From Nitrospina sp. (GTDB taxonomy: Bacteria; Nitrospinota; Nitrospinia; Nitrospinales; VA-1): DNA of 16,955 bases. Each line of letters begins with the position of its first letter. Positions within the stretch are counted from its first letter, which is position 1. This document shows positions 6,908 to 15,000 of the stretch, piece by piece. Both the position numbers and the translations under genes were made by a program. The DNA lies in NCBI GenBank assembly GCA_018647025.1, contig JABGTQ010000237.1, positions 1 through 16,955 of the forward strand, read 5' to 3'. The notes under the pieces were generated by a model that ran no database searches, was not told the origin of the DNA, and saw only the letters and a list, made by a program, of their open reading frames with translations.

Positions 6908-8101
6908 TTATTGGTTTGGTTCCATAAATTGAATTTCGATGTCCATTTCTTCTAACCCTCGTTTTACGATGAGTCTAGCCCTATCACCAATAACTAGCCT
7001 CTTTAGTTTATCTGTTAAGTCTTCAATGTCGATTAGTTTGATTCCATCAATAGCCAGTAATAGGTCGCCGTCTTTTAGGCCTGCGAGTTCTGCGTTAGAG
7101 TTTGCTGAGACCGATTTGATACGTACAGTATTTTCGCTGTTTTCCAAAAGCACTCCAAGTTTAACTTTATTTTCTGGAAGGACTTTATATTGAATTTTCC
7201 AGGCATAGTCTGCCGAGTAAAGAGGAATAGAAACGTGCTTTACATCCATCTCGCGATCTTCTAATTCAGGAGGAAGTTCTGTTACGGTTGGAAGAACTAT
7301 TGAGTAAGAGTGAGGGACTCGACGAAATGCTCGTTTGGGTATTCCAAATCCATATTGCACGTGAAATCCCCCAGCCAAAATGACTAGCTTTGAATTTATG
7401 TTGCTGGGATTTTTCAAAAAATCAGCTACAGTCTGTGCCATTGTTTCTTCCCAAAGCAAAAGCATCCGATAGGGTTTTTCCATTGCTTGATGTCCACCAA
7501 AGATAGACATGGAAAAAGGGCGGTGATAACGGTCATTAAAATCTATTTTAGGGAGATCGTTTTGGCCAGGTTGGTCATTACCTCGAAATGTATCTTCAGT
7601 TTTTTTAGAAGATTTAAGGCCGATCAGTGGGATATGATTTTTATTTAAAAACTCAAATATGGATTTATATAACGCATAGCCGTTTCCCCAGTTTTTTCTG
7701 AATAAATTTTTAAATTGACCTGACGAAAGCTCTCCTTTGTTCCATTGGTTAAGGTTTTGTTGCGCAGAGCGACGAAACATTTCCATCCCCACTGAGATTT
7801 TTCCGGGGAATCTTTTTGCTAAATCCTCAATAATTTCTAGCTGTGCCCTGTGAGCCTCAATATTGTCATGTGTCTCTCCAATGTAGATTACTCTAGAAGA
7901 AGAAATAGCATTTTGCATTTGGTCGAAATTTACCTTTAAACCAGTAGGCAGATGGAGAATCTCACCATTTTTTAAATCATTAAGAGGTAGATAAGGAGAC
8001 CCAGAGTGGGGGACAGCATATTCTTCTGCAAATGCTATATTATTGGTAGACAAAGAAAATAGCAGAAATAAAACTAAAAAAACCCGCATGGTAAGAGTCA
8101 T
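6908..8101 (-). CDS. Periplasmic ChaN-like (haem-binding/TIKI-fold) protein with a C-terminal PDZ domain
   Basis: 397 residues. A signal peptide (about 1-25, probably cleaved at AFA|EE) has no lipobox cysteine, so it should be soluble periplasmic rather than a lipoprotein. Residues of about 60-290 are the ChaN-like domain: YIGETHDN (73-80), GMEMF (105-109), GGHQAMEKP (202-210), WEETMAQT (217-224) and AGGFHVQYGFGIPKR (243-257). ChaN of Campylobacter binds haem; the wider fold includes TIKI metalloproteases. Residues of about 310-392 form a PDZ domain (AELAGLKDGDLLLAIDG at 337-353). A second ATG four codons in (8089) gives a tidier signal peptide and may be the real start. The role in iron/haem handling or proteolysis is inferred from the family only. 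Confidence 0.85.
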   Translation of the reverse strand: MTLTMRVFLVLFLLFSLSTNNIAFAEEYAVPHSGSPYLPLNDLKNGEILHLPTGLKVNFDQMQNAISSSRVIYIGETHDNIEAHRAQLEIIEDLAKRFPGKISVGMEMFRRSAQQNLNQWNKGELSSGQFKNLFRKNWGNGYALYKSIFEFLNKNHIPLIGLKSSKKTEDTFRGNDQPGQNDLPKIDFNDRYHRPFSMSIFGGHQAMEKPYRMLLLWEETMAQTVADFLKNPSNINSKLVILAGGFHVQYGFGIPKRAFRRVPHSYSIVLPTVTELPPELEDREMDVKHVSIPLYSADYAWKIQYKVLPENKVKLGVLLENSENTVRIKSVSANSNAELAGLKDGDLLLAIDGIKLIDIEDLTDKLKRLVIGDRARLIVKRGLEEMDIEIQFMEPNQ

Positions 8102-8232
8102 ATTTTGGTAAGACTAGCAGTATATTGTTTTAGTAAAAAATATTATTAATCTAACTTAACATATATGGAAAATTATAATCATTTGGATAAAAATAAGTTA
8201 TAAATTGGCTTCAGAAGGGTTGACTTATTTAA

Positions 8233-8238
8233 TATAAT
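8233..8238 (+). promoter_or_regulatory. Candidate -10 box upstream of rpsU
   Basis: A perfect TATAAT lies about 107 bases before the rpsU start in the 243-base gap (8102-8344). The nearby TTGACT (8220-8225) is only seven bases away and cannot be its -35 partner; no good -35 is found at 16-18 bases. The same 10-mer TATAATCATT also occurs at 8174-8183. A promoter is expected here but this site is only a candidate. Confidence 0.3.
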
Positions 8239-8330
8239 CATTCAAAGTCAGGGTACCGAACTGTATTGCAATGGAATTATTCAGCGCTGTTTTTTATGTA
8301 TTTTATTTTTCAGGCTATTCTTTTAAGAAG

Positions 8331-8337
8331 GGAGGGG
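8331..8337 (+). promoter_or_regulatory. Ribosome binding site deciding the TTG start of rpsU
   Basis: GGAGGGG at 8331-8337, seven bases before the TTG at 8345. No ATG or GTG in frame could give a full-length S21, so this strong site fixes the non-ATG start. Confidence 0.7.
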
Positions 8338-8344
8338 ATATTTT

Positions 8345-8548
8345 TTGGAGGTTACCGTATATCAGAATCAAGTAGAGAGAGCGTTAAAAGTTTTAAAGCG
8401 ACAGTTAACTAAAGATGGATTGCTTAAAGAGCTTAAACGCAGAAGATTTTACGAAAAACCGTCGCTTAAAAAGCTACGAAAACAAAAAGAAGCAAAGAAA
8501 AAGCGGAAAGCGGCAATGAGGCGATCAAATTCAATATTCAGGATGTAG
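8345..8548 (+). CDS. rpsU: 30S ribosomal protein S21
   Basis: 67 residues, the normal length. S21 binds the small subunit near the 3' end of 16S rRNA and helps initiate translation. The protein shows the family layout: a short start (MEVTVYQNQVERALKVLKRQ), then KDGLLKELKRRRFYEKPS with the conserved FYEKPS, and a very basic KKLRKQKEAKKKRKAAMRR tail. It begins with TTG, backed by a strong GGAGGGG. Its last 11 bases overlap the 3' end of rlmB on the other strand, and its terminator lies inside rlmB. Confidence 0.95.
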   Translation: MEVTVYQNQVERALKVLKRQLTKDGLLKELKRRRFYEKPSLKKLRKQKEAKKKRKAAMRRSNSIFRM

Positions 8549-9356
8549 GTGCAATGAATAGCGGATGTTTATTACCGGATGAGTTTTTTGACTCATCCGG
8601 TTTTTTATTTAGTTTTTGTCTTAGTGCTTCATAAAAGACTATCGCTCCAGCAGCCGAAGCATTGAGGGAGTTTACTGAATTTGCCATTGGGATTGATAGC
8701 GTAAAGTCACATTTTTTTTTGAGAAGAGGACGAACTCCTTTCCCTTCGTTCCCAATCAAGAGAGCGACAGGCATATCAAATTTAAAATCATAGCAGGACG
8801 TTGTTCCTTCAGGATCGATTCCCACGATCCAGAATCCAGATTTTTTTAATTCTTCCATAGCGTTGGAAAGGTTGGTAACCCAAGTGATCGGCAGGTTTTC
8901 TATGGCTCCAGAAGAACATTTGGCGACCGTTTCATTTAGTGGGGCGGCACGATGCTTGGGAAGGACCATTCCTTGAATGCCCATCGCAGCCGCCGAACGA
9001 ATTATAGCTCCAAGGTTATGAGGGTCTTGAATCCCATCAGAAATAACTAGAATGGGGTTCGTTGATTTTTCAAGTGCCTTAGAAATTAGCTCATGCAATC
9101 CTACAGTTTCTTTTATGGAAAAATATCCAATTATCCCTTGATGGACATAGGAACGGTATCTCTTTTTAAATGCTTCTTTAGGAATAGACTCGATTAGGAT
9201 ATTTTTTGATTGTATTAGTGCTATTAGAGCCTGTAGACGGGGGTTGATTTTTCCATTTTCAACAATGATTCGAAAACATATTCGTTTAGATACCTTAAGA
9301 GCCTCTGTGATTGGATTTATGCCGTATAGAATATCAGCTTGGTCTTTGTTGTGCAT
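8538..9356 (-). CDS. rlmB: 23S rRNA (guanosine-2'-O)-methyltransferase RlmB (TrmH/SPOUT family)
   Basis: 272 residues from the ATG at 9356-9354; an in-frame TTG at 9368 would add four codons. Neither has a Shine-Dalgarno, and the ATG puts ILYGINPITEAL at the usual N-terminal place. RlmB methylates the 2'-OH of a guanosine in the 23S peptidyl-transferase region with S-adenosylmethionine. Residues 8-80 are the substrate-binding domain. The SPOUT knot domain shows motif 1 DPHNLGAIIRSAAAMG (111-126, with N114 and R120), motif 2 ALLIGNEGKGV (198-208) and motif 3 LSIPMANSVNSLNASAAG (220-237). After the family's normal end near FYEALRQ (247) a polar tail of about 25 residues follows. That tail is encoded across the rpsU terminator and into the rpsU 3' end. 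Confidence 0.93.
   Translation of the reverse strand: MHNKDQADILYGINPITEALKVSKRICFRIIVENGKINPRLQALIALIQSKNILIESIPKEAFKKRYRSYVHQGIIGYFSIKETVGLHELISKALEKSTNPILVISDGIQDPHNLGAIIRSAAAMGIQGMVLPKHRAAPLNETVAKCSSGAIENLPITWVTNLSNAMEELKKSGFWIVGIDPEGTTSCYDFKFDMPVALLIGNEGKGVRPLLKKKCDFTLSIPMANSVNSLNASAAGAIVFYEALRQKLNKKPDESKNSSGNKHPLFIAPTS
8574..8606 (+). terminator. Strong rho-independent terminator of rpsU, embedded antisense in rlmB
   Basis: A perfect 11-bp stem, ACCGGATGAGT (8574-8584) with ACTCATCCGGT (8591-8601), has a six-base loop and is followed by a run of T (8601-8606). It starts 26 bases after the rpsU stop. The T-run is only on the rightward strand, so it should stop rpsU transcripts and not rlmB. 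Read leftward, the same bases encode RlmB residues of about 252-261. Confidence 0.93.
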
Positions 9357-9442
9357 AATTTTGGTCAAATAGAATTTAAGGTTAATAAATAAACCCCTAC
9401 GTCGTATTTTAGCTACCTTTAAAGTGTTTAGGATGGAACTCG

Positions 9443-9471
9443 TTGAAAGATCTATTGCTTTATGCTATTTA
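9443..9471 (+). promoter_or_regulatory. Candidate sigma-70-type promoter for the AsmA/YhdP-like gene
   Basis: TTGAAA (9443-9448) and TATTTA (9466-9471) are 17 bases apart, in the 264-base gap between the divergent rlmB and the AsmA-like gene. The -35 is good and the -10 mediocre. It would give a leader of about 140 bases. No matching leftward promoter for rlmB was clear. Confidence 0.3.
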
Positions 9472-9620
9472 TGCTGATGCTTGGATTACTTCATATATTT
9501 TAAATGACGAGTAAACGTATCATATTCCCTCTATATTTTCTCCAAATTTGAAGTCCTTGCAATTTTAACGGCGATACGAATTTAAAGTTGTCTAGATTGA
9601 TTTGCCCAACCTATTAGCTT

Positions 9621-12600
9621 ATGACTATTCCATTTAATAAAAAAATAGCAGTTTATGTGTTCGGAGGGTTCGTTATTTTTAGTTTTGTCACACTGATTAT
9701 TGTCTATATTCAATTAAAAGACTTAGATAATTTTAAAACTTTAGTGGTAGAAAAAATTGAGGAAATAACTGGTAGAAAGGTTTCTGTCGGCAAGGCTGAG
9801 CTTGGGTTTGAAAAGGGAATAAGTATTAATTTAGAACAGCTTTCAGTTTATTCCCGTGATGGTAAAAGCCAAGATTTTTCATCTAAAAATGTTTGGTGCG
9901 TCATTAAATTATGGCCATTGCTGAATAAAGAAATAGAGATAAAGCAATTTATTCTAGAGGGTGCCTCTATTGAAGTTGTTCGTGACGTGCAAGGAAAATT
10001 TAATTTTGGAAATTCGTTGTCTTTATTGACTGGAGAAACTTCTAGCCGTTTATTAAAGTTGCTAGGAATTGGTCTAATGCATCAGGTTTCCGTTTTGGAT
10101 AGTAAAGTAAGGTTTCGAGACTATTATGTTGTTTCAGGTTCAAAACCTATCTCCACCTTAATAGATAGTATCAAGTTAACTATCAACCAACGGGTTTTAC
10201 AAAATAAATTATCATTAAATCTGAGCGGAAAAATTCCAAATAAATATCAAACAACAGTATTTAAGCTTTCAGGGGATATTGATAGTTTTGAAAATTTAAA
10301 AAGAAACGAACCGATTCCTATGCGAGGAAAGATTAAGCTAGACCAGCTTTATCTTGGTCAGTTGAGGCCTTATTTGAAAAATATATTATCTAATGTTCCT
10401 AATGACACAAAATTATCATTTAAAAGCGATATTTCAGGAGCGTTAGGGGGCAGTCTATCTGCGAATGGTGGTTTGAAATATTCAAGTGCGGAGAAGAGAC
10501 CGTCCCTTAGCACGTTAGGTTCTCTGGGCCAAGGAGAGATAGAATACACTTTGCAATTGGATAAGGATTCTATAGAGATTCAAAGCTTAAAAGCTCGGTC
10601 AGGCCAAAGTAGTTTTTCAGGAAATGGTGAGTTGTTTGGGTATCAAACGAAAGATCCTAGACTTTCTTTTACTCTTCAATCCGATGAGTTTAAAATAGAA
10701 AAATCGCACCTTAACTTCCCGTTAATATTTTTCCCTGAGACCCTTCAAAAAAAATTAAATAAATTTTTTAACAACGGCACATTAGGAATCAAGTCTCTCA
10801 GGTTTGAGGGTTCACTTGAGCAGTTAAAAAATTTAAACTCAGATGAGAATAAGAATCGAATTGCAACTAGAATATATTTTAGAAACATGGATTGGCGTTC
10901 TCCTTTACCTCTATTAAAAGGAGTTACCGGGTCCTTTGACTATAAAAATGGTGATGGTTTTGTTGAAATTCTGAAAGCTAGGTACGAAGGTTTTCCTCTG
11001 AATAATATTAAGGGAACGGTGTCGAACATAATGAAGAAACCGTTGTTAGATCTTTCTATGAACAGTGAACTTGACTTAGGGGAATTAAATCGTTTTTTAA
11101 AAAAAATAATTAAAGGACAATCATTTGAAAATATTATTGATGATTATCAAGAAGTAGAAGGAAAAGGTTTGATTGAAGCAAAGCTTCAAGGTCCATCAAA
11201 TGACAAAGACAAGGTTTCAATTGAGGCTATTCTATCTGCAAAAAATGCTTCTTTTTTTGATGCTGAGCTCCAATCACGAGTTAAAAATTTCAACGGGAAA
11301 TTGCATTTTAATTATGTTCCGTTAAATACCCAAAAACGGGGAAAATCATCTATTCCAATAGTTGAAGCGAAAAAACTCTCGGGAGATTTTGGCAAAAGTA
11401 AATTTTATAATATGAATGGAAAAATTCTAAGGCAGGGAGAAAAGATCATCCAAAAAATAGAAGCTGTGTATCGATTAAACGCAGCCGAATTATCTAAAGT
11501 TATTTCAGATATTGATTTTAGAGGCCCTGAGTTTTCGTTGTTAAAACAAGCAGAGTTTGAAAAAGGGGACGTGGAAGTTCAATACAGAAGTTTAATGGAT
11601 TTTGATAAACCTGATAAGAAACAGTCTTGGGGGGAGATCAAGATTAAAAATATATCAATAACGCATTCTACTGATTTTCAGCCTATATCTAGACTCGTTG
11701 GAGAAATTTCATTTGGGGACGGGCGTATTGATATTAAAAGAGCGGAAGGGTTGTATGGCGGTTCGCCTATGTCGTTGAAGGGACAAATGATTCCAAAATT
11801 AGGCTCCCTTATAGATTTTGATGTGAGTGCTAATTTAACTAATTGGACACAAGCGAATTTGAAAGGAATCCCTTATCTTGAAAACTTCATTTTTTCAGGA
11901 CAGTCAAATTCAAAAATTAAAATTTTAGGTAATCGTGATTCTTTTAAATTTGAGAATAAGCTAGAGTTAACAAAAACAGGTTATGAGTTAAAAGAAGTTA
12001 TTTTGAAAAAGGAAAATATCCCTAATACAGTAGAAATGGAAGGAACCTATTCGAAAAAAAGTGGGATTTCATTTGATCAATTTAAATTTACTGTGAATGG
12101 CAATAGTTTGACAGGTGAAGCCAAACTCAAAAATTTCTCCAATCCAGTATATTCCATTTTACTTGATGGGGTTGGGTTTGAAACTAATGAAATGAAAACT
12201 ATGACCAGTTTTTTTAAGAGTAACACAGATGGTAAGGTAGATTTTCATATTGCAGGACAGGGTAATCTGAATAATCTGGAAAGTTCCTTTTTTAAAGGGT
12301 CAGCTGTTTTAAAAGATCTTGTTTTTAAATGGGAAGACAGGAAACATCCATTTACCATAAGTGCAGATGTTCGATTTTCAGGAAATACTTATGAACTTTA
12401 CTCCGGTAGAATGGAGTCTGGGCGCTCCAAAATTTTGTTTCGCGGAAAATATAAAAATGAGGAACAACCTGAACTTCTATTAAAGTTGACAGGGAAAACT
12501 TTGATAGTTGATGAATTAATTTCTAATAAAAAAAATGAAGATAAAGATGAAGTTAACTTGAAAAAATTATTCGAGACCTCTCACTTACTTTCTAAGGGAA

Positions 12601-13472
12601 AAATTAAAATAAAAGTTGATCTTACACAACTAGATTATAAATGGCTTACGCTTGAAGATGTTTCAGGAACCTTTTTACTAAAAGATAAAGAAATTATATT
12701 TGATAGGTTTCGGATAGGTTCTAAGAATGAGATCGAAGGGCAAGGGAAGTTTTCAGTTGAAAGTTCTGATTCTATTAGTTTTGAAACCCGCCTGAAGGCC
12801 GATGAAATACCGACAAAATCATTTCTTGCCATGTTTGGTAAGCACTTTAAGAACGGATTGACCGGAAAATTTAAAAGCTTAAAATTAACCCTTAAAAGTC
12901 GTGGACAAAAGTTTTCCGAAAATATTCGGAACCTAAATGGAAAATTATCTTTCCACTTGGCTAATGGTGAGATTGATACAAAAAAATTACATAAAGGAGT
13001 CGTTAGCTTATTTGATCTCGAGCAACTCTTAGAAACTAAAAACGAAAAAGATGGAGATAAAGAACCTTCTAAATATGAGCGTATATCGGGTGACTTTGTA
13101 TATACGGGTGGTATAGCAGAAACGAATAATTTAGTCTATGAAACAGACCAGCGCAAGAGTGCTATCGCTGGAAAGTTTGATTTAAACGAACTTAAGATGG
13201 ATACAGAAGTAGGGGTGGCTCATTTGCCTGGTTTGGACAAGCTCCTTAATCAGATTCCAATAGTTGGAAGCATTCTCACGGCAGGAGATGAGGGAAGTTT
13301 AATTAAAACTTATTATGATGTTAATGGGCCATTTGATAATCCTGAAGTTACGGCTATTCCTTTTACCTCTCTTAGTAAAAAATTTATGGGCCTTTTTCAG
13401 GGAGTTATTCAAAGTTCGGAAGAAATTCTAAATTTACCTGAAAAAATAGGTGGAGGTGAAATTACTGATTAA
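9621..13472 (+). CDS. AsmA/YhdP-like envelope protein, probable inter-membrane lipid transporter
   Basis: 1283 residues, close to the length of E. coli YhdP. One N-terminal membrane helix (about 9-31) anchors it in the inner membrane. The AsmA-type N-terminal domain follows (GRKVSVGKAELGFEKGISIN at 51-70). A very long series of beta-rich segments with recurring G-x-[IVL]-x-[LF] strands comes next, as expected for the hydrophobic groove of repeating-beta-groove proteins. The C-terminal AsmA-like region has LNGKLSFHLANGEIDT, LPGLDKLLNQIPIVGSILT and VNGPFDNPEVTAIPF near the end. Proteins of this family (YhdP, TamB, YdbH, AsmA) carry phospholipid across the periplasm or affect outer-membrane assembly. 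The start is the first ATG, without a Shine-Dalgarno. No frameshift is seen across 3.85 kb. It ends 19 bases before the converging oadG. Family is secure; the exact subfamily is not. Confidence 0.85.
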   Translation: MTIPFNKKIAVYVFGGFVIFSFVTLIIVYIQLKDLDNFKTLVVEKIEEITGRKVSVGKAELGFEKGISINLEQLSVYSRDGKSQDFSSKNVWCVIKLWPLLNKEIEIKQFILEGASIEVVRDVQGKFNFGNSLSLLTGETSSRLLKLLGIGLMHQVSVLDSKVRFRDYYVVSGSKPISTLIDSIKLTINQRVLQNKLSLNLSGKIPNKYQTTVFKLSGDIDSFENLKRNEPIPMRGKIKLDQLYLGQLRPYLKNILSNVPNDTKLSFKSDISGALGGSLSANGGLKYSSAEKRPSLSTLGSLGQGEIEYTLQLDKDSIEIQSLKARSGQSSFSGNGELFGYQTKDPRLSFTLQSDEFKIEKSHLNFPLIFFPETLQKKLNKFFNNGTLGIKSLRFEGSLEQLKNLNSDENKNRIATRIYFRNMDWRSPLPLLKGVTGSFDYKNGDGFVEILKARYEGFPLNNIKGTVSNIMKKPLLDLSMNSELDLGELNRFLKKIIKGQSFENIIDDYQEVEGKGLIEAKLQGPSNDKDKVSIEAILSAKNASFFDAELQSRVKNFNGKLHFNYVPLNTQKRGKSSIPIVEAKKLSGDFGKSKFYNMNGKILRQGEKIIQKIEAVYRLNAAELSKVISDIDFRGPEFSLLKQAEFEKGDVEVQYRSLMDFDKPDKKQSWGEIKIKNISITHSTDFQPISRLVGEISFGDGRIDIKRAEGLYGGSPMSLKGQMIPKLGSLIDFDVSANLTNWTQANLKGIPYLENFIFSGQSNSKIKILGNRDSFKFENKLELTKTGYELKEVILKKENIPNTVEMEGTYSKKSGISFDQFKFTVNGNSLTGEAKLKNFSNPVYSILLDGVGFETNEMKTMTSFFKSNTDGKVDFHIAGQGNLNNLESSFFKGSAVLKDLVFKWEDRKHPFTISADVRFSGNTYELYSGRMESGRSKILFRGKYKNEEQPELLLKLTGKTLIVDELISNKKNEDKDEVNLKKLFETSHLLSKGKIKIKVDLTQLDYKWLTLEDVSGTFLLKDKEIIFDRFRIGSKNEIEGQGKFSVESSDSISFETRLKADEIPTKSFLAMFGKHFKNGLTGKFKSLKLTLKSRGQKFSENIRNLNGKLSFHLANGEIDTKKLHKGVVSLFDLEQLLETKNEKDGDKEPSKYERISGDFVYTGGIAETNNLVYETDQRKSAIAGKFDLNELKMDTEVGVAHLPGLDKLLNQIPIVGSILTAGDEGSLIKTYYDVNGPFDNPEVTAIPFTSLSKKFMGLFQGVIQSSEEILNLPEKIGGGEITD

Positions 13473-13491
13473 GCTAAGCTGTGAGAAAAGT

Positions 13492-13773
13492 TTACTTTGG
13501 ACTGATCTGAGTAATATAGAACTCCTGAGGAGATTTCCCTAGGTGTGTTGCCATTCCCGCGGTAATAGCTGAAATAATATCAGGGGTAACAGTAGTGCTT
13601 GCTGAAGAGTGTTGAGGCGGTGCCTGAGCGGATGATTTTGTTGCAGGTGGCTCCTGGTAGGGTAATAGGTAAACTAATAATTTGATGGTGAATATTAAAA
13701 TTATCAGTACGGTAAAAATCACTGAAATCGCAATTAAGGAAACGGCCAGAGATGTTAGAACTATTGGATCCAT
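13492..13773 (-). CDS. oadG: Oxaloacetate/sodium-pump decarboxylase gamma subunit (OadG family)
   Basis: 93 residues, a typical length for this short subunit. A single N-terminal membrane helix (about 6-37) precedes a Pro/Ala/Ser-rich linker (41-62). A conserved C-terminal stretch follows, DIISAITAGMATHLGKSPQE (65-84) then FYITQI. OadG tethers the alpha subunit to the membrane beta subunit and helps assemble the complex. Sequence identity within the family is low, so the call rests on this layout plus position as last gene of the operon. The ATG lies five bases after the oadB stop, implying coupled translation. Confidence 0.85.
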   Translation of the reverse strand: MDPIVLTSLAVSLIAISVIFTVLIILIFTIKLLVYLLPYQEPPATKSSAQAPPQHSSASTTVTPDIISAITAGMATHLGKSPQEFYITQISPK

Positions 13774-13778
13774 ATTCT

Positions 13779-14981
13779 TTATTTAGGTAAAGATGAAATA
13801 GTTGCAATTATATTCGTTGAAATCTCGGCATGATTTGAGCCAACCATTGGATCGCCAAAGAGTGATATGAAAACGCCGGCTGCGACAGCACTCCCTATGA
13901 CTCCTGCTACATTAGGTCCCATAGCGTGCATGAGAAGAAAGTTTGACCGATCTTCGTCAGCACCTACTTTTTGAGAAACGCGCGCTGCCATAGGAACTGC
14001 AGATACCCCTGCCGAACCAATCAAGGGATTTATTTTCCCCCCTGAAAGTTTAGACATGATCTTAGCAAAAATAACACCACCTGCTGTGGCGACACAAAAT
14101 GCGAGCAAACCCAGAATGATGATTTTCATTGTTTCTAGCCGCAGAAAAGATTCGGCGGTCATAGATGAGCCGACTGCTAGTGCCAATAAGATAGTAACTA
14201 TATTAATCAAGTGAGTTTCAGCAGTTTCATGAAGTCTGGCGGTTACTCCTGATTCTCGAAATAGATTTCCCAGCATTAGCATTCCAAGTAAAGGAGTTAC
14301 TCCTGGAAGCATGAGGCAGCAAACGATAGTTACAGCAACTGGGAAAATAATTTTTACGGTTTGCGAGATTGGTTTTAACTGCTCCATTTTAATTTTTCTT
14401 TCCTCGGCCGTAGTCAACCATCTCATGATTGGGGGTTGAATAAGTGGAACCAGGGACATGTAAGAATAGGCAGCGACGGCTATCGGAGCCAAAAGATGAG
14501 GTGCGAGCTTAGTGGCAATAAAAATCGATGTTGGGCCATCAGCACCCCCAATAATACCAATGGCGCTCGCTTCCTTAAGATCGAACCCTAAAAATACGGC
14601 TCCAACGAGTGTTGTGTAAACTCCTATCTGTGCAGCGGCTCCAAGCAAAAGGGTTGTTGGATTTGCCAATAGGGGACCAAAGTCCGTAAGTGCGCCTACT
14701 CCTAAAAAAACTAAAGGCGGCAAAATTTCATGTTTTACACCTTGATAGAAAAAATTCAAAAGTCCGCCAGAGTCAGTGCTCGCCATCATGCTGAATGGAA
14801 GGTTAGCTAGAAGACAGCCAAACCCTATTGGTAAGAGGAGTAGTGGCTCAAATTTTTTCCAAATGGCAAGATAAAGCAGCACGCAAGCAACGAGGATCAT
14901 TGTCCCATCTCCAATGGTTAGACTGGAAAATCCGGTGGATCCTATAATTTTGGTTGCGGCATTGCCGAAAGTTAGTTCCAT
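13779..14981 (-). CDS. oadB: Sodium-ion-translocating decarboxylase beta subunit
   Basis: 400 residues, an integral inner-membrane protein. It decarboxylates carboxybiotin delivered by the alpha subunit and couples this to export of Na+. Conserved parts are [17 protein letters not shown] (92-108), the hallmark [18 protein letters not shown] (144-161) with Asp148 corresponding to the essential Asp203 of the Klebsiella protein, GNLFRESGV (238-246), [16 protein letters not shown] (322-337) and [20 protein letters not shown] (347-366). These match the family throughout. It sits 19 bases after oadA and five bases before oadG. No clear Shine-Dalgarno precedes the ATG, so translation may depend on coupling. 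Confidence 0.95.
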   Translation of the reverse strand: MELTFGNAATKIIGSTGFSSLTIGDGTMILVACVLLYLAIWKKFEPLLLLPIGFGCLLANLPFSMMASTDSGGLLNFFYQGVKHEILPPLVFLGVGALTDFGPLLANPTTLLLGAAAQIGVYTTLVGAVFLGFDLKEASAIGIIGGADGPTSIFIATKLAPHLLAPIAVAAYSYMSLVPLIQPPIMRWLTTAEERKIKMEQLKPISQTVKIIFPVAVTIVCCLMLPGVTPLLGMLMLGNLFRESGVTARLHETAETHLINIVTILLALAVGSSMTAESFLRLETMKIIILGLLAFCVATAGGVIFAKIMSKLSGGKINPLIGSAGVSAVPMAARVSQKVGADEDRSNFLLMHAMGPNVAGVIGSAVAAGVFISLFGDPMVGSNHAEISTNIIATISSLPK

Positions 14982-15000
14982 AAGTCGATAAATTTATAAT

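Noticed and set aside
6939..7193. Rightward Ser-rich open frame within the ChaN-PDZ gene
   Set aside because: It is antisense to the PDZ-coding region. The Ser/Leu-rich composition is a by-product of the opposite coding strand.
8220..8238. TTGACT and TATAAT as a complete promoter before rpsU
   Set aside because: The boxes are only seven bases apart; a sigma-70 promoter needs about 16-18.
8282..8296. CAGCGCTG palindrome followed by a T-run as a terminator
   Set aside because: The palindrome has no room for a loop; folded with a minimal loop it leaves only two to three base pairs.
13580..13807. Leftward 75-codon frame overlapping oadG and the 3' end of oadB
   Set aside because: It is out of frame with oadG, which has the right subunit architecture and operon spacing; this frame has no recognisable features.
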